From positions 434,001 to 498,000 of the forward strand of contig NZ_FOXW01000001.1 in NCBI RefSeq assembly GCF_900115825.1: a stretch of DNA of 64,000 nucleotides. Direction: 5' to 3'. Position numbers and translations under genes: made by a program. How positions within the stretch are numbered: position 1 is the first letter of the stretch; every line of letters begins with the position of its first letter. Source of the DNA: Desemzia incerta (lineage in GTDB: Bacteria; Bacillota; Bacilli; Lactobacillales; Carnobacteriaceae). Of the stretch, positions 32,295-39,762 are shown piece by piece. Below the pieces are notes generated by a model that was given only the letters and a program-made list of their open reading frames with translations, was not told the origin of the DNA and searched no databases.

Positions 32295-34973
32295 TTGAAG
32301 ATGAACAATCGTAAAGACTTGGTTTTAACTTTTTTACAACAAAAACCAAATGAGTCCTTCTCAGCAAAAGTGCTTGCGGAAGAACTAAAGCTTGATCGAT
32401 CTAATGTGAGTCGTTACTTAAACGAACTTTACAATGAAAACAAAGTTCACAAAAATGCTGGCCGACCAGTATTGTTTCAATTCAAACCATCCCGTACAGA
32501 AAAAGAAGAAGGAGAAAGCAAAGCATTTTCAAAAATCGTTGGACACAGTTTGTCGTTAAAAGTGATGGTCCAGCAAGCTAAAGCAGCTATCTTATATCCA
32601 CCTAGAGGACTGCACACCATTATTTTCGGGGAAACGGGTACGGGTAAATCCGTTTTTGCAAGAAGTATGTATGAATTCGCGTTGGAGTCTAAAGCAATGT
32701 CACAAGATGCACCGTTTATTTCCTTCAACTGTGCAGATTATGCCCAAAACCCGCAATTATTATTTGGGCATATCTTCGGTGTAAAAAAAGGCTCTTATAC
32801 AGGCGCTACAGAAGACAGTCCAGGATTGTTGAAAAAAGCTGATGGAGGGATTTTATTTCTGGATGAAATCCATCGTTTGCCGCCTGAAGGGCAAGAAATG
32901 CTGTTCACTTTTATTGACAAAGGTGTCTACCAGCCGTTAGGAGAAAGCGGCAAAGAGTATGAAGCCAGTGTGCAGATCATTGGAGCTACGACAGAGAATT
33001 CTGATGTTCTACTATCCACTTTCAACAGACGAATCCCGATGTCGATTACTATGCCTCCTTTAAGAGAACGAACGATTGATGAACGGTATCAATTAGTAGC
33101 TTCCTTTTTGCAGCAAGAAGCTCATCGGTTGAATCAAGAGATCGTTGCAGAAAGAGAAGTCGTTTTGGCTTTTATGTTGTACCATCCAGAAGCCAACATT
33201 GGACAAGTTGAGCGGGATTTGAAATTGGTCTGTGCTAAAGCCTTTTTGCATTATCGGACCAATAATGAAGACCATTTAACGATCACGCAAGAAGACTTGC
33301 CTTTGCCGGTTCAAAAAGGGCTGCTGTTGAAAAAAGAAGCTCCGGAAAGATTGAATAGAATCGTTAAACCGCAACAAAAGCACTTTTCATTTGAACCCAA
33401 TCAACCCCAACCGGATTATTTTTTAGGTTCTGGAGAAGATATGAGTGTCTATAACGCAATTGAGGAACGAGTCGATGAGTTGCTCAAATCTGGTGCGGAA
33501 CAAATTGACTTAGAAACATTTGTTGAAAATGGAATGGGGCATTATTTTAGTGATTACATTGAGCAATTAGCGAGCAGGGAAGTTCGAAAAGAATTAATCT
33601 CTAAAGAAATCTTAAAAGCTACTGATTTAGTGTATGATGTTGCAGAAAAACGGTTGAATCGTTCTTTTAATAACAGTACACGCTTTGCTTTTTCATTGCA
33701 TTTGCAGAGTACTTTAGATCGTATTCGTGAAAACCGTCAGATCATTCATCCTAATCTAAACGGGGCACGGAAACAGTATTCTAAAGAATTTCAAGTGGCT
33801 ATCGAATTGTCTGCTTTGATTGAGGAACAATTTGCGATTGAAATCCCTTTAGATGAGATTGGCTTTATTACGATGTTTTTAACGATTGATCTCACAGAAA
33901 AAGCGGAAAAGACGCAGGAAAAAGTAGGTATCGTGGTTATCATGCACGGTAAATCAACGGCTACCAGTATGCTGGAAACCGTACAAGAATTATTGGATAC
34001 AAAAGTAGGCATTGCTTTAGACATGCCTTTGACGATGAAAGTGAAAGAAATGTATGAGGTTGTGAGGAATACCTTAAGGCAGAAAAGTAAAGAATACACC
34101 AAAGGGATATTTTTGTTGACCGATATGGGGTCTTTGAATTCTTTTGGTAGGATTTTAGCAGAAGAATTGAGCCTTCCCATTAAGACGTTATCCATGACCA
34201 GCACTCCTATTGTACTTGAAGCTGTTCGAATGGCCAGTTTAGGCAGACCTTTAGAGGATATTTATCAAAGCTGCTTGAGTGCAATGAATACCAGTCTCCA
34301 GCAAATCGTTTCCGTCCAAAAAAACAAACCGCATGCTATTGTGGTCACTTGTTTCACAGGTGAAGGAGTAGCAAAAAGTCTTGAAGATAAATTGGAAAAC
34401 GAAATAGATACCTCTGCTGTCAAAATTATTTCACTCCAGTTTTTACAGCGAGAGCAATTCAGACAGCAAATCGATCATTTGATGGCAGACTATGATATCA
34501 AAGCTATTGTGGGAACAGTTGCTTTTGATTATGCTTCTATCCCTTACTATTCTGCATATGATATTTTTGAAGACAGCAAATTGAATGAGTTGAAGAGACG
34601 CCTAGAGGTCCATGTTTCAATAGAAGAAATGGCAAATTCTTTATCAGGAACGCTACGAGTTGTCGGTTCTATTTCAGAACTTTTAACTAAAATTCAAACT
34701 GTAGTAAATCAAGTGTTGACTGATAGACGACTTCAAATCGATTCAGGAGTCAAAGTCGGGTTGATGCTGCATATGGCTTTTTTAGTGGACGCCTTGAAAT
34801 CAGGAACGATTACACGTAAATTTCCAAAGAAAGAAGCTTTTTTGAAGGAAAATCGTTTGTTGATGGATGTAGTGAAAACAAAACTGCTTTCATTGGAACA
34901 ACAATACAGCATTCAATTTCCTGAAGATGAGATTGCATATATCAGCTATATCATTATAGAAAATGCTTTTTAA
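32295..34973 (+). CDS. LevR-type sigma-54 activator with PTS regulation domains
   Basis: An 892-residue regulator. Domains in order: N-terminal HTH (about 1-65), AAA+ sigma-54 activation domain with GETGTGKS (about 112), the sigma-54 contact loop as GSYTGA (about 172) and Walker [14 protein letters not shown]1 with His in SLHLQ (about 467); an EIIA-Man-like domain with His in IVVIMHGKS (about 551); an EIIB-like segment with Cys in VVTCFTGEG (about 684); and PRD2 with His in LMLHMAF (about 824). HPr and PTS enzymes phosphorylate these sites, so activity follows sugar supply. It stands beside the consensus -24/-12 promoter of the IIB/IIA genes, its evident target. The TTG start is seven bases behind AAAGGAG. 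Confidence 0.9.
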   Translation: MKMNNRKDLVLTFLQQKPNESFSAKVLAEELKLDRSNVSRYLNELYNENKVHKNAGRPVLFQFKPSRTEKEEGESKAFSKIVGHSLSLKVMVQQAKAAILYPPRGLHTIIFGETGTGKSVFARSMYEFALESKAMSQDAPFISFNCADYAQNPQLLFGHIFGVKKGSYTGATEDSPGLLKKADGGILFLDEIHRLPPEGQEMLFTFIDKGVYQPLGESGKEYEASVQIIGATTENSDVLLSTFNRRIPMSITMPPLRERTIDERYQLVASFLQQEAHRLNQEIVAEREVVLAFMLYHPEANIGQVERDLKLVCAKAFLHYRTNNEDHLTITQEDLPLPVQKGLLLKKEAPERLNRIVKPQQKHFSFEPNQPQPDYFLGSGEDMSVYNAIEERVDELLKSGAEQIDLETFVENGMGHYFSDYIEQLASREVRKELISKEILKATDLVYDVAEKRLNRSFNNSTRFAFSLHLQSTLDRIRENRQIIHPNLNGARKQYSKEFQVAIELSALIEEQFAIEIPLDEIGFITMFLTIDLTEKAEKTQEKVGIVVIMHGKSTATSMLETVQELLDTKVGIALDMPLTMKVKEMYEVVRNTLRQKSKEYTKGIFLLTDMGSLNSFGRILAEELSLPIKTLSMTSTPIVLEAVRMASLGRPLEDIYQSCLSAMNTSLQQIVSVQKNKPHAIVVTCFTGEGVAKSLEDKLENEIDTSAVKIISLQFLQREQFRQQIDHLMADYDIKAIVGTVAFDYASIPYYSAYDIFEDSKLNELKRRLEVHVSIEEMANSLSGTLRVVGSISELLTKIQTVVNQVLTDRRLQIDSGVKVGLMLHMAFLVDALKSGTITRKFPKKEAFLKENRLLMDVVKTKLLSLEQQYSIQFPEDEIAYISYIIIENAF

Positions 34974-34980
34974 CTACTGA

Positions 34981-35034
34981 AATACACACTAAAAATAAGA
35001 GTGTAACAACTTATCTTTAGTGTGTATTTGCTTT
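34981..35034 (+). terminator. Probable terminator after the activator gene
   Basis: AATACACACTAAA (34981-34993) pairs exactly with TTTAGTGTGTATT (35016-35028), then TGCTTTT. Confidence 0.65.
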
Positions 35035-35054
35035 TCCGAAAAGAAAGCCCTTTC

Positions 35055-35068
35055 TGATAACGCTTTCG
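35055..35068. promoter_or_regulatory. cre (CcpA) site before the sigma-54 promoter
   Basis: TGATAACGCTTTCG matches the CcpA consensus at 13 of 14 positions. It lies 12 bp upstream of the -24 element, so catabolite repression of the PTS genes is likely. Confidence 0.65.
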
Positions 35069-35079
35069 AAATAAAAAGT

Positions 35080-35095
35080 TGGCACGATACTTGCT
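35080..35095 (+). promoter_or_regulatory. Sigma-54 (-24/-12) promoter
   Basis: TGGCACGATACTTGCT is a complete match to the sigma-54 consensus TGGCACG-N4-TTGCT. It lies 45 bp before the PTS IIB gene and downstream of a LevR-type activator gene. The activator's upstream binding site was not identified. Confidence 0.9.
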
Positions 35096-35139
35096 TATAT
35101 AGAAGTGTAAGCAAAAAAACTATTTGGAGTGAATGAATA

Positions 35140-35454
35140 ATGGCAGAAAAAACAATCATGTTAGTATGTGCAGCAGGTATGAGTACAAGTTTATTGGTAA
35201 GTAAAATGGAAAAAGCAGCAGCAGCTAAAGGATTAGACGCTGAAATTTTTGCAGTATCCGCTTCTGAAGCAGATGCTCACTTAGCGAATAAAAATGTAGA
35301 CGTTTTATTATTAGGCCCACAAGTTCGCTTTATGAAGTCACAATTTGAAAAGAAAGTTGCGGACAAAAATATTCCTGTAGACATCATCAACATGCAAGAT
35401 TACGGTATGATGAACGGTGAAAAAGTACTAGATCATGTATTAACTTTAATCTAA
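35140..35454 (+). CDS. PTS lactose/cellobiose-type IIB component
   Basis: A 104-residue cytoplasmic phosphocarrier. The N-terminal strand IMLVCAAGMSTSLLVSKM carries the phosphorylatable Cys (residue 9) in the C-AAGMSTS loop of the lactose/chitobiose class. The sequence continues LDAEIFAVSASEAD and VDVLLLGPQVRFM, standard for this family. It is the first gene after the sigma-54 promoter and the IIA gene follows 52 bp later. No IIC gene is adjacent. The two lactose/cellobiose-type IIC genes at 49267 and 52558 lack their own IIA and IIB, so this component probably serves them. ATG follows GGAG. Confidence 0.92.
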   Translation: MAEKTIMLVCAAGMSTSLLVSKMEKAAAAKGLDAEIFAVSASEADAHLANKNVDVLLLGPQVRFMKSQFEKKVADKNIPVDIINMQDYGMMNGEKVLDHVLTLI

Positions 35455-35506
35455 ACCTAAAAAATAAAAAATTACTTATTTTTAAGATCCGAAAGGGAGT
35501 TTTATT

Positions 35507-35842
35507 GTGGTAGATGAACAAAATTTAGAAACAATCATGGGCCTCATCATTAACGGAGGGAACGCTAAGAGCGATGCCATGGAAGCTATCCAAGCTGCTA
35601 AAAAAGGAAACTTTGAAGAAGCAGACCAAAAAATAAAAGATGCTGATGCATCATTAACAGAAGCACATAGATCTCAAACAGGAATGCTGACAAAAGAAGC
35701 TTCAGGAGATCCAGTAGCTTTATCATTATTAATGGTACATGGACAAGATCATTTGATGAATGCTATTACATTCCGTGATCTAGCAGCTGAAGTTGTAGAC
35801 GTATACAAAGCTATTGCAGGCGTCTCAACTGAACAAGAGTAA
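35507..35842 (+). CDS. PTS lactose/cellobiose-type IIA component
   Basis: A 111-residue helical bundle of the IIA-Lac family. The active His is in LLMVHGQDHLMNA (about residue 84), where the HGQDHLM motif is complete; IMGLIINGGNAKSDAMEAIQAAKKGNFEEAD is the first helical pair. A trimer of IIA passes phosphate from HPr to IIB. The start is GTG after GAAAGGGAG. It shares the sigma-54 transcript with the IIB gene, and a terminator-like hairpin follows at 35850-35890. Confidence 0.92.
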   Translation: MVDEQNLETIMGLIINGGNAKSDAMEAIQAAKKGNFEEADQKIKDADASLTEAHRSQTGMLTKEASGDPVALSLLMVHGQDHLMNAITFRDLAAEVVDVYKAIAGVSTEQE

Positions 35843-35849
35843 AGTCGAT

Positions 35850-35890
35850 GAAAAGCTGTAAAAAGTGTCTATTCCTTTTTGCAGCTTTTT
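35850..35890 (+). terminator. Terminator between the IIA gene and the following small genes
   Basis: AAAAGCTG...AAAAAG pairs with CTTTTT...CAGCTTTTT, then a short T-run. Some read-through into the next gene is likely because no promoter is seen for it. Confidence 0.7.
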
Positions 35891-35922
35891 CTTATCATGA
35901 AATTATTTGAGGGGGGAAAAAG

Positions 35923-36144
35923 ATGATTTTATTAAATGCACCGATTCAACAAGACAAAATTATTGACACTTTATCTAATTACAGTGAAAATGGAGTTAGC
36001 TACAAATTCATCAAAAAAGCTGGTATGAAATTGTACTTTGAAACAACAGCTGAAAATGAAGAAGAAGCAGCACAATTAGCTAAAAAAATCATCAAATCTA
36101 CTGACTACGGTTCGGTATTGTATTTCCAAGCTACTGTGGAATGA
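35923..36144 (+). CDS. Small protein of the PTS cluster, not recognised
   Basis: 73 residues, soluble, alpha/beta. It opens MILLNAPIQQDKIIDTLSNYSENGVSYKFIKKAGMKLYF and ends YGSVLYFQATVE, with a central acidic helix (ENEEEAAQLAKKIIKS). The pattern suggests a single ferredoxin-like or ACT-like beta-alpha-beta unit, but I cannot name a family. ATG follows GAGGGGGG. It lies between the IIA gene and a two-helix membrane protein and probably belongs to the same regulon, perhaps as an accessory of the sugar system. Confidence 0.65.
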   Translation: MILLNAPIQQDKIIDTLSNYSENGVSYKFIKKAGMKLYFETTAENEEEAAQLAKKIIKSTDYGSVLYFQATVE

Positions 36145-36156
36145 GGGAGATAGGCA

Positions 36157-36321
36157 ATGCTTAAAAACGGAATGTTCATCATGTCCCTAGGATTTATTAT
36201 CCTTATACTGGGCTTAACGAGTCTGTCCGAAAACAATGGATGGATAGTGCTTTTGGCTACAGTGTTTATTCTGGTGGGCTTCATTCTGTATTATCGTGTC
36301 GAAAAAAAGGAAAAACAATAA
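36157..36321 (+). CDS. 54-residue protein with two membrane helices
   Basis: The frame ATG-CTT-AAA starts seven bases after GAGGGAG and 12 bp behind the previous stop. It encodes two hydrophobic helices (FIMSLGFIILILGLTSL and GWIVLLATVFILVGFILYY) with a short polar turn between and a basic tail (RVEKKEKQ), so both ends are probably cytoplasmic. Translational coupling to the 73-residue protein is likely. A terminator follows. Function unknown; too short for reliable family assignment. Confidence 0.65.
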   Translation: MLKNGMFIMSLGFIILILGLTSLSENNGWIVLLATVFILVGFILYYRVEKKEKQ

Positions 36322-36331
36322 AAGCAATTCA

Positions 36332-36361
36332 TAAAAAAGACTCTATTTATAGAGTCTTTTT
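36332..36361 (+). terminator. Terminator closing the PTS cluster
   Basis: AAAAAGACTCTAT pairs with ATAGAGTCTTTTT. Confidence 0.9.
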
Positions 36362-36388
36362 AGTCTATTAAGGAAAGAAGGGATTAGT

Positions 36389-36874
36389 ATGACAGCAAGT
36401 ATTCGAAAAATGGACGACCAAGTGATCGCAGAATTTGAAAGAGAATATCCAGTCGAAATAGATTTGGTGTGGCGTATGTTGGCAGAAAACCAATATCTGC
36501 AAAAATGGTTCGCCGATTTAGAAATCCAAACACTAGAAGAAGGTGGAAAGATTCTATTTGATATGAAAGATGGAACATTTGAAGAAATGACTATTACTTC
36601 ATTAAGTGTGTCGAATGTTTTAGAATATACTTGGGGAAATGATTTGGTGCGTTTTGATGTGACTCCATCGAAAATAGGTACACATTTGATTTTTAAAGAA
36701 ACTATCAGTGAAGTAACAGACCACACACCAAAAGATATTACTGGTTGGCACATTTGCTTGGATGTCATCGAAGCCATTCTATCCAATGAGGAATTGCCTG
36801 ACCGACAGTTGAGTTACAATGAATGGTATCCTGTGTATGAGGAAAAGTTCACTGAACTAACCGAAGAAAAGTGA
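36389..36874 (+). CDS. SRPBCC/AHSA1-like protein
   Basis: A 161-residue helix-grip protein: FEREYPVEIDLVWRMLAENQYLQKWFADLEIQTLEEGGKILFDM, then YTWGNDLVRFDVTP and THLIFKETISEVTDHTPKDITGWHICLDVIEAILSNE. This is the START-like AHSA1 family, whose members bind hydrophobic ligands or assist protein folding. The function here is unknown. ATG follows AAGAAGGG. Monocistronic between two terminators. Confidence 0.8.
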   Translation: MTASIRKMDDQVIAEFEREYPVEIDLVWRMLAENQYLQKWFADLEIQTLEEGGKILFDMKDGTFEEMTITSLSVSNVLEYTWGNDLVRFDVTPSKIGTHLIFKETISEVTDHTPKDITGWHICLDVIEAILSNEELPDRQLSYNEWYPVYEEKFTELTEEK

Positions 36875-36903
36875 CACACATTTTAGGCTTTCAACAATAA
36901 AAA

Positions 36904-36960
36904 AGAACCTAAAAGACAGCAGTTCTAAATAAAATAGGGCTCCTGTCTTTTTTTAGGTTG
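36904..36960. terminator. Bidirectional terminator
   Basis: GAACCTAAAAGACAG pairs with CTGTCTTTTTTTAGGTT across a loop, between convergent genes. Confidence 0.7.
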
Positions 36961-36961
36961 G

Positions 36962-37366
36962 TTAATCTGGAGTGAACCATCTAGAAGATGGAAGAATCTT
37001 AACGTGCCGGATCAAAGATAAATCAATGACGACAGATTCTTCGTTGGATTGAATGTAAATCAGTTGATTGTCGAACCCTGTCACGACTCCTATAATATCT
37101 GGTTCATAAAAACCGTCTACAATGAAATCTAATTGAACAGTTAACTGATGACCATATGCAAAAGAACGATGTAAATAATCACTGATGACAGATAAAGACT
37201 GTTTTTCTTTCGCTATAGGTTTTATTTGCTGTTCTTTTTCTTGATGAATCAAGTCTGAATGATCGGATAAAATGAATCCTTGCCATTTAGCCATTTTTCG
37301 ATCTTGATACCCTTCTTTAAAAGGACTGATTCTTTTGTTTTTTTCCTCCGATTGAACTTTCTCCAT
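36962..37366 (-). CDS. YolD-like protein under a LexA box
   Basis: A 134-residue soluble protein. The start is the ATG following GGAGGCGAG; the longer frame would include that site. The YolD-like core is DRKMAKWQGFILSDHSDLIHQEKE, followed by VDGFYEPDIIGVVTGFDNQLIYIQSNEESVVIDLSLIRHVKI, which has the two-part layout of the family. YolD-like genes normally sit next to a UvrX (UmuC-like) polymerase gene in SOS operons; here no polymerase follows. An exact palindromic LexA box (37405-37418) lies about 40 bp upstream, so SOS induction is very likely. The solitary state could mean that it acts with a polymerase elsewhere. Confidence 0.8.
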   Translation of the reverse strand: MEKVQSEEKNKRISPFKEGYQDRKMAKWQGFILSDHSDLIHQEKEQQIKPIAKEKQSLSVISDYLHRSFAYGHQLTVQLDFIVDGFYEPDIIGVVTGFDNQLIYIQSNEESVVIDLSLIRHVKILPSSRWFTPD

Positions 37367-37404
37367 AAACTCGCCTCCATATACTAGCTTCATTATTGAT
37401 TATA

Positions 37405-37418
37405 CGAACAAATGTTCG
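37405..37418. promoter_or_regulatory. LexA (SOS) box
   Basis: CGAACAAATGTTCG has perfect half-sites CGAAC and GTTCG with four bases between, the Gram-positive SOS box. It lies between the divergent YolD-like and acetyltransferase genes. The former, 39 bp away, is the likelier target. Confidence 0.85.
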
Positions 37419-37511
37419 GATAGTAAAGCGAAAAACTTATCACCACTTAAAATAGAATATGGTAGAATGGTTTTTAAAGACTGAATGATCAAATCAAAGA
37501 GGTGATACATA

Positions 37512-38009
37512 GTGCAAATTAGAAAGACAGTCCTTAATGAGTTGGAGCTGATCCAAGCGATTTACGATGAAGCCAGACAATACATGAGAGATAACGGCAA
37601 TTCACACCAATGGGTAAATGGCTATCCTAGTGACGAGTTATTGAAAAAAGATATAGCAGAAGGTATCAGTTATGTTTGTATAGATCAAGGAGAAATCGTT
37701 GGTGTATTTACTTTTTCTATCGGGGAAGATGAAACCTATAAAAAAATATATGATGGACAATGGCTGAATGAAAAGACATACGGAGTGATTCATCGTTTAG
37801 GAGTTTCAAGTGCGAAAAAAGGGGTAGGCACTGTGTGTTTAGATTGGTGTTTCCAGCAAATACCAAACATTCGAGTAGATACTCATGAAGCGAATGTGCC
37901 GATGCAAAAATTATTGATGAAAAATGGCTATCAAAAATGTGGTATCATTTATGTGAATGATGGCACTCCACGAGCAGCTTTTCAAAAAACAATCGATTCA
38001 GTGATGTAA
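37512..38009 (+). CDS. GNAT family N-acetyltransferase
   Basis: A 165-residue acetyltransferase. It starts at GTG after GAGGTGAT. The sequence shows ELIQAIYDEARQYMRDNGNSHQW, the central strand YVCIDQGEIVGVFTFSIG, the acetyl-CoA site VIHRLGVSSAKKGVGTVCLDWCFQ (a variant of the Q/RxxGxG/A motif) and IRVDTHEANVPMQKLLMKNGYQKCGIIYV. The acceptor is unknown; homologues are generic in LAB genomes. It lies divergent to the LexA-controlled YolD-like gene, and the box may affect it too. Confidence 0.82.
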   Translation: MQIRKTVLNELELIQAIYDEARQYMRDNGNSHQWVNGYPSDELLKKDIAEGISYVCIDQGEIVGVFTFSIGEDETYKKIYDGQWLNEKTYGVIHRLGVSSAKKGVGTVCLDWCFQQIPNIRVDTHEANVPMQKLLMKNGYQKCGIIYVNDGTPRAAFQKTIDSVM

Positions 38010-38084
38010 TAAAATGGAGTAAAATGAATACAGATTCTCCTTTTAAGAAGAGCATCAAACAACAAGAATAAAGGAGGATTAATT

Positions 38085-39110
38085 TTGAGTAAGTTTAAAA
38101 GTTATTTAGCTGGTATTTTATTGACCATTTTACTGGCGATCACAGCTAATCAAATCAGTGGATGGGTGCCAAACGGCATCATCAGCGGAAGTGTATTTGC
38201 GTTATTGATCGGGATGGCCTTAAACCCATTGATTGCTAAGTACCCTATTTTTAAAGATGGTATCCAGTTCGTTTCGAAGCGCGTATTGAAATTTTCGATT
38301 ATTTTATTGGGATTGACTCTTAGTTTTACCCAAGTATTAAATGTAGGCAAATATTCTTTGATCGTGATGATGTTTACGTTGCTCACTGCATTTGGCGGGG
38401 GATATTTGATTGGAAAATTGTTCAATATGAATTGGAAATTATCCAGCTTGATCTCAGCCGGTACAGGGATTTGCGGAGGTTCGGCTATTGCAGCAGTGGC
38501 GCCAACGATTGAAGCCGAAGACAAAGATGTAGCTTACGCGATTTCAGCAACGTTTATTTTCGATATATTGATGGTCATTTTATTTCCTATAGCAGGGGTC
38601 TACTTCGGAATGAGCGACTTAGGGTATGGGTTATGGACAGGTACAGCCGTGAATGATACATCTTCTGTAGTAGCTGCTGCTTATGCATTTTCTGACGCAG
38701 CAGGGGCTTATGCGGTTATTGTGAAGTTGACAAGAACTTTGGCGATCGTTCCTATGGTCATGATGTTCTCGATTATTAATTTGCGTGTTAAACAAAAAGA
38801 ACAACTTGCAGCAGGGGAAACTGTCACAAGGCAAAAAGTAAACATCAAAAAAATTTTTCCATTTTTCATTCTGCTGTTTCTAGTCATGGTAGCTGTTAAA
38901 AGTACAGGAATCATCTCAGATTCATTGAGCAGCCAAACTTCTACAATCAGTAAATTTTTAATGGTGATGGCACTAGGTTCTATTGGGTTAAAGACTAATT
39001 TCGCTGATGTCGCAAAATCCGGTTTCAGACCGATGCTGCATGGTTTCATCGTTTCTACACTAGTCGTAGTAGTCTCATTTGTCGTGCAAGTATTCTTAGG
39101 CCAAGTCTAG
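38085..39110 (+). CDS. YeiH/UPF0324 family membrane protein
   Basis: A 341-residue protein with about ten hydrophobic segments, family UPF0324 (YeiH), sometimes called a putative sulfate exporter. It starts at TTG seven bases after AAGGAGG. Family motifs include NQISGWVPNGIISGSVFALLIGMALNP, ISAGTGICGGSAIAAVAPTIEAEDKDVAYAISATFIFDI, TGTAVNDTSSVVAAAYAFSDAAG and LGSIGLKTNFADVAKSGFRPM. The ICGGSAIAA and AVNDTSSVVAA stretches are the conserved re-entrant loops. The function is not proven. Monocistronic. Confidence 0.85.
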   Translation: MSKFKSYLAGILLTILLAITANQISGWVPNGIISGSVFALLIGMALNPLIAKYPIFKDGIQFVSKRVLKFSIILLGLTLSFTQVLNVGKYSLIVMMFTLLTAFGGGYLIGKLFNMNWKLSSLISAGTGICGGSAIAAVAPTIEAEDKDVAYAISATFIFDILMVILFPIAGVYFGMSDLGYGLWTGTAVNDTSSVVAAAYAFSDAAGAYAVIVKLTRTLAIVPMVMMFSIINLRVKQKEQLAAGETVTRQKVNIKKIFPFFILLFLVMVAVKSTGIISDSLSSQTSTISKFLMVMALGSIGLKTNFADVAKSGFRPMLHGFIVSTLVVVVSFVVQVFLGQV

Positions 39111-39147
39111 AACAAATAAATCGTAAATCGTAGAAGTATTGATGGAT

Positions 39148-39176
39148 TTGCATTTATATAAAATAAGTGCTATACT
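39148..39176 (+). promoter_or_regulatory. Promoter of a candidate small RNA
   Basis: TTGCAT, 17 bp, then extended -10 TGC-TATACT. No gene starts downstream; a hairpin follows about 180 bp later. Confidence 0.5.
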
Positions 39177-39182
39177 AATTGA

Positions 39183-39395
39183 ATACGAAAGATATTGATA
39201 TACGATTTTTGTGTTTTACGCGGCAAGTTTATTCACACTGGAGTAGCTATGGGGCTACAAGGATGTATTAGAGGTTAGGGAATACATTGTATAAATTGAA
39301 ATATTGAAAATGAGTAATAGTTTAGTCAGCCTTAAAATATTGAATATTGATTAGTTAGATAGCCTTCTCTTAAATAGAGAAGGCTATCGTTCATT
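39183..39395 (+). ncRNA. Candidate untranslated RNA, not recognised
   Basis: The stretch behind the promoter at 39148-39176 has no reading frame of note. It contains GTAGC/GCTAC (about 39247-39264) and ends in a perfect 12-bp stem (GATAGCCTTCTC/GAGAAGGCTATC, 39358-39388), followed by the weak T-run GTTCATTTT. A second hairpin, AAAAGCACCG/CGGTGCTTTT, lies at 39403-39434 just before the repeat array. The long outer pairing of 6S RNA was not apparent. Expression is unproven. Confidence 0.35.
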
Positions 39396-39402
39396 TTACA
39401 GA

Positions 39403-39434
39403 GAAAAGCACCGGCAGTTTTATGCGGTGCTTTT
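39403..39434. terminator. Hairpin resembling an intrinsic terminator
   Basis: AAAAGCACCG (39405-39414) pairs exactly with CGGTGCTTTT. It may end the candidate RNA to its left, or belong to the edge of the repeat array. Confidence 0.6.
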
Positions 39435-39724
39435 AAAATGTGAAGGAACTCTGGACGCCCTGTTCCACTCTCTGGTTTTAAACGAGTTGCTCGAGGCAGC
39501 TTACACGTCTATAAGCCGAATTCGACCTGTTAGGAAAAGCACCTAACTGTTCGAATCCTTCTTATATCCGGTAAGCTAAACGCCTCGATCCACTCTCTGG
39601 TTTTAAAACGCGCTGCACAAAGCAGTTTACACTGCCATAAGAGCCATAAGAATAGTAGGTAAAAAGCACCTAATTTTCTTATGGCTCTTATGTTCGGTAA
39701 ACTAAACGCTTTGTTTCACGCTCT
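39431..39724. repeat. Hairpin repeat array 2 (one degenerate short and two long units)
   Basis: This has the same make-up as the array at 447-743: a short unit (39431-39474), then long units at about 39476-39599 and 39600-39724. The first long unit pairs CGAGGC/GCCTCG, CTTAC/GTAAG, TATAAG/CTTATA, ATTCGA/TCGAAT and GTTAGG/CCTAAC. The second pairs ACAAAGC/GCTTTGT, TTTAC/GTAAA, an uninterrupted 16-bp CATAAGAGCCATAAGA with TCTTATGGCTCTTATG, and TAGGT/ACCTA. Units share the TTTTAAAACG opening, the loop (G/T)AAAAnGCACCT, CTAAACG and TCCACTCTCTGG. The array ends against the 3' end of the split tRNA gene. Confidence 0.85.
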
Positions 39725-39762
39725 ACGGTCCTAGAGAGGTTCGAACTCCCGACCTAACGTTT

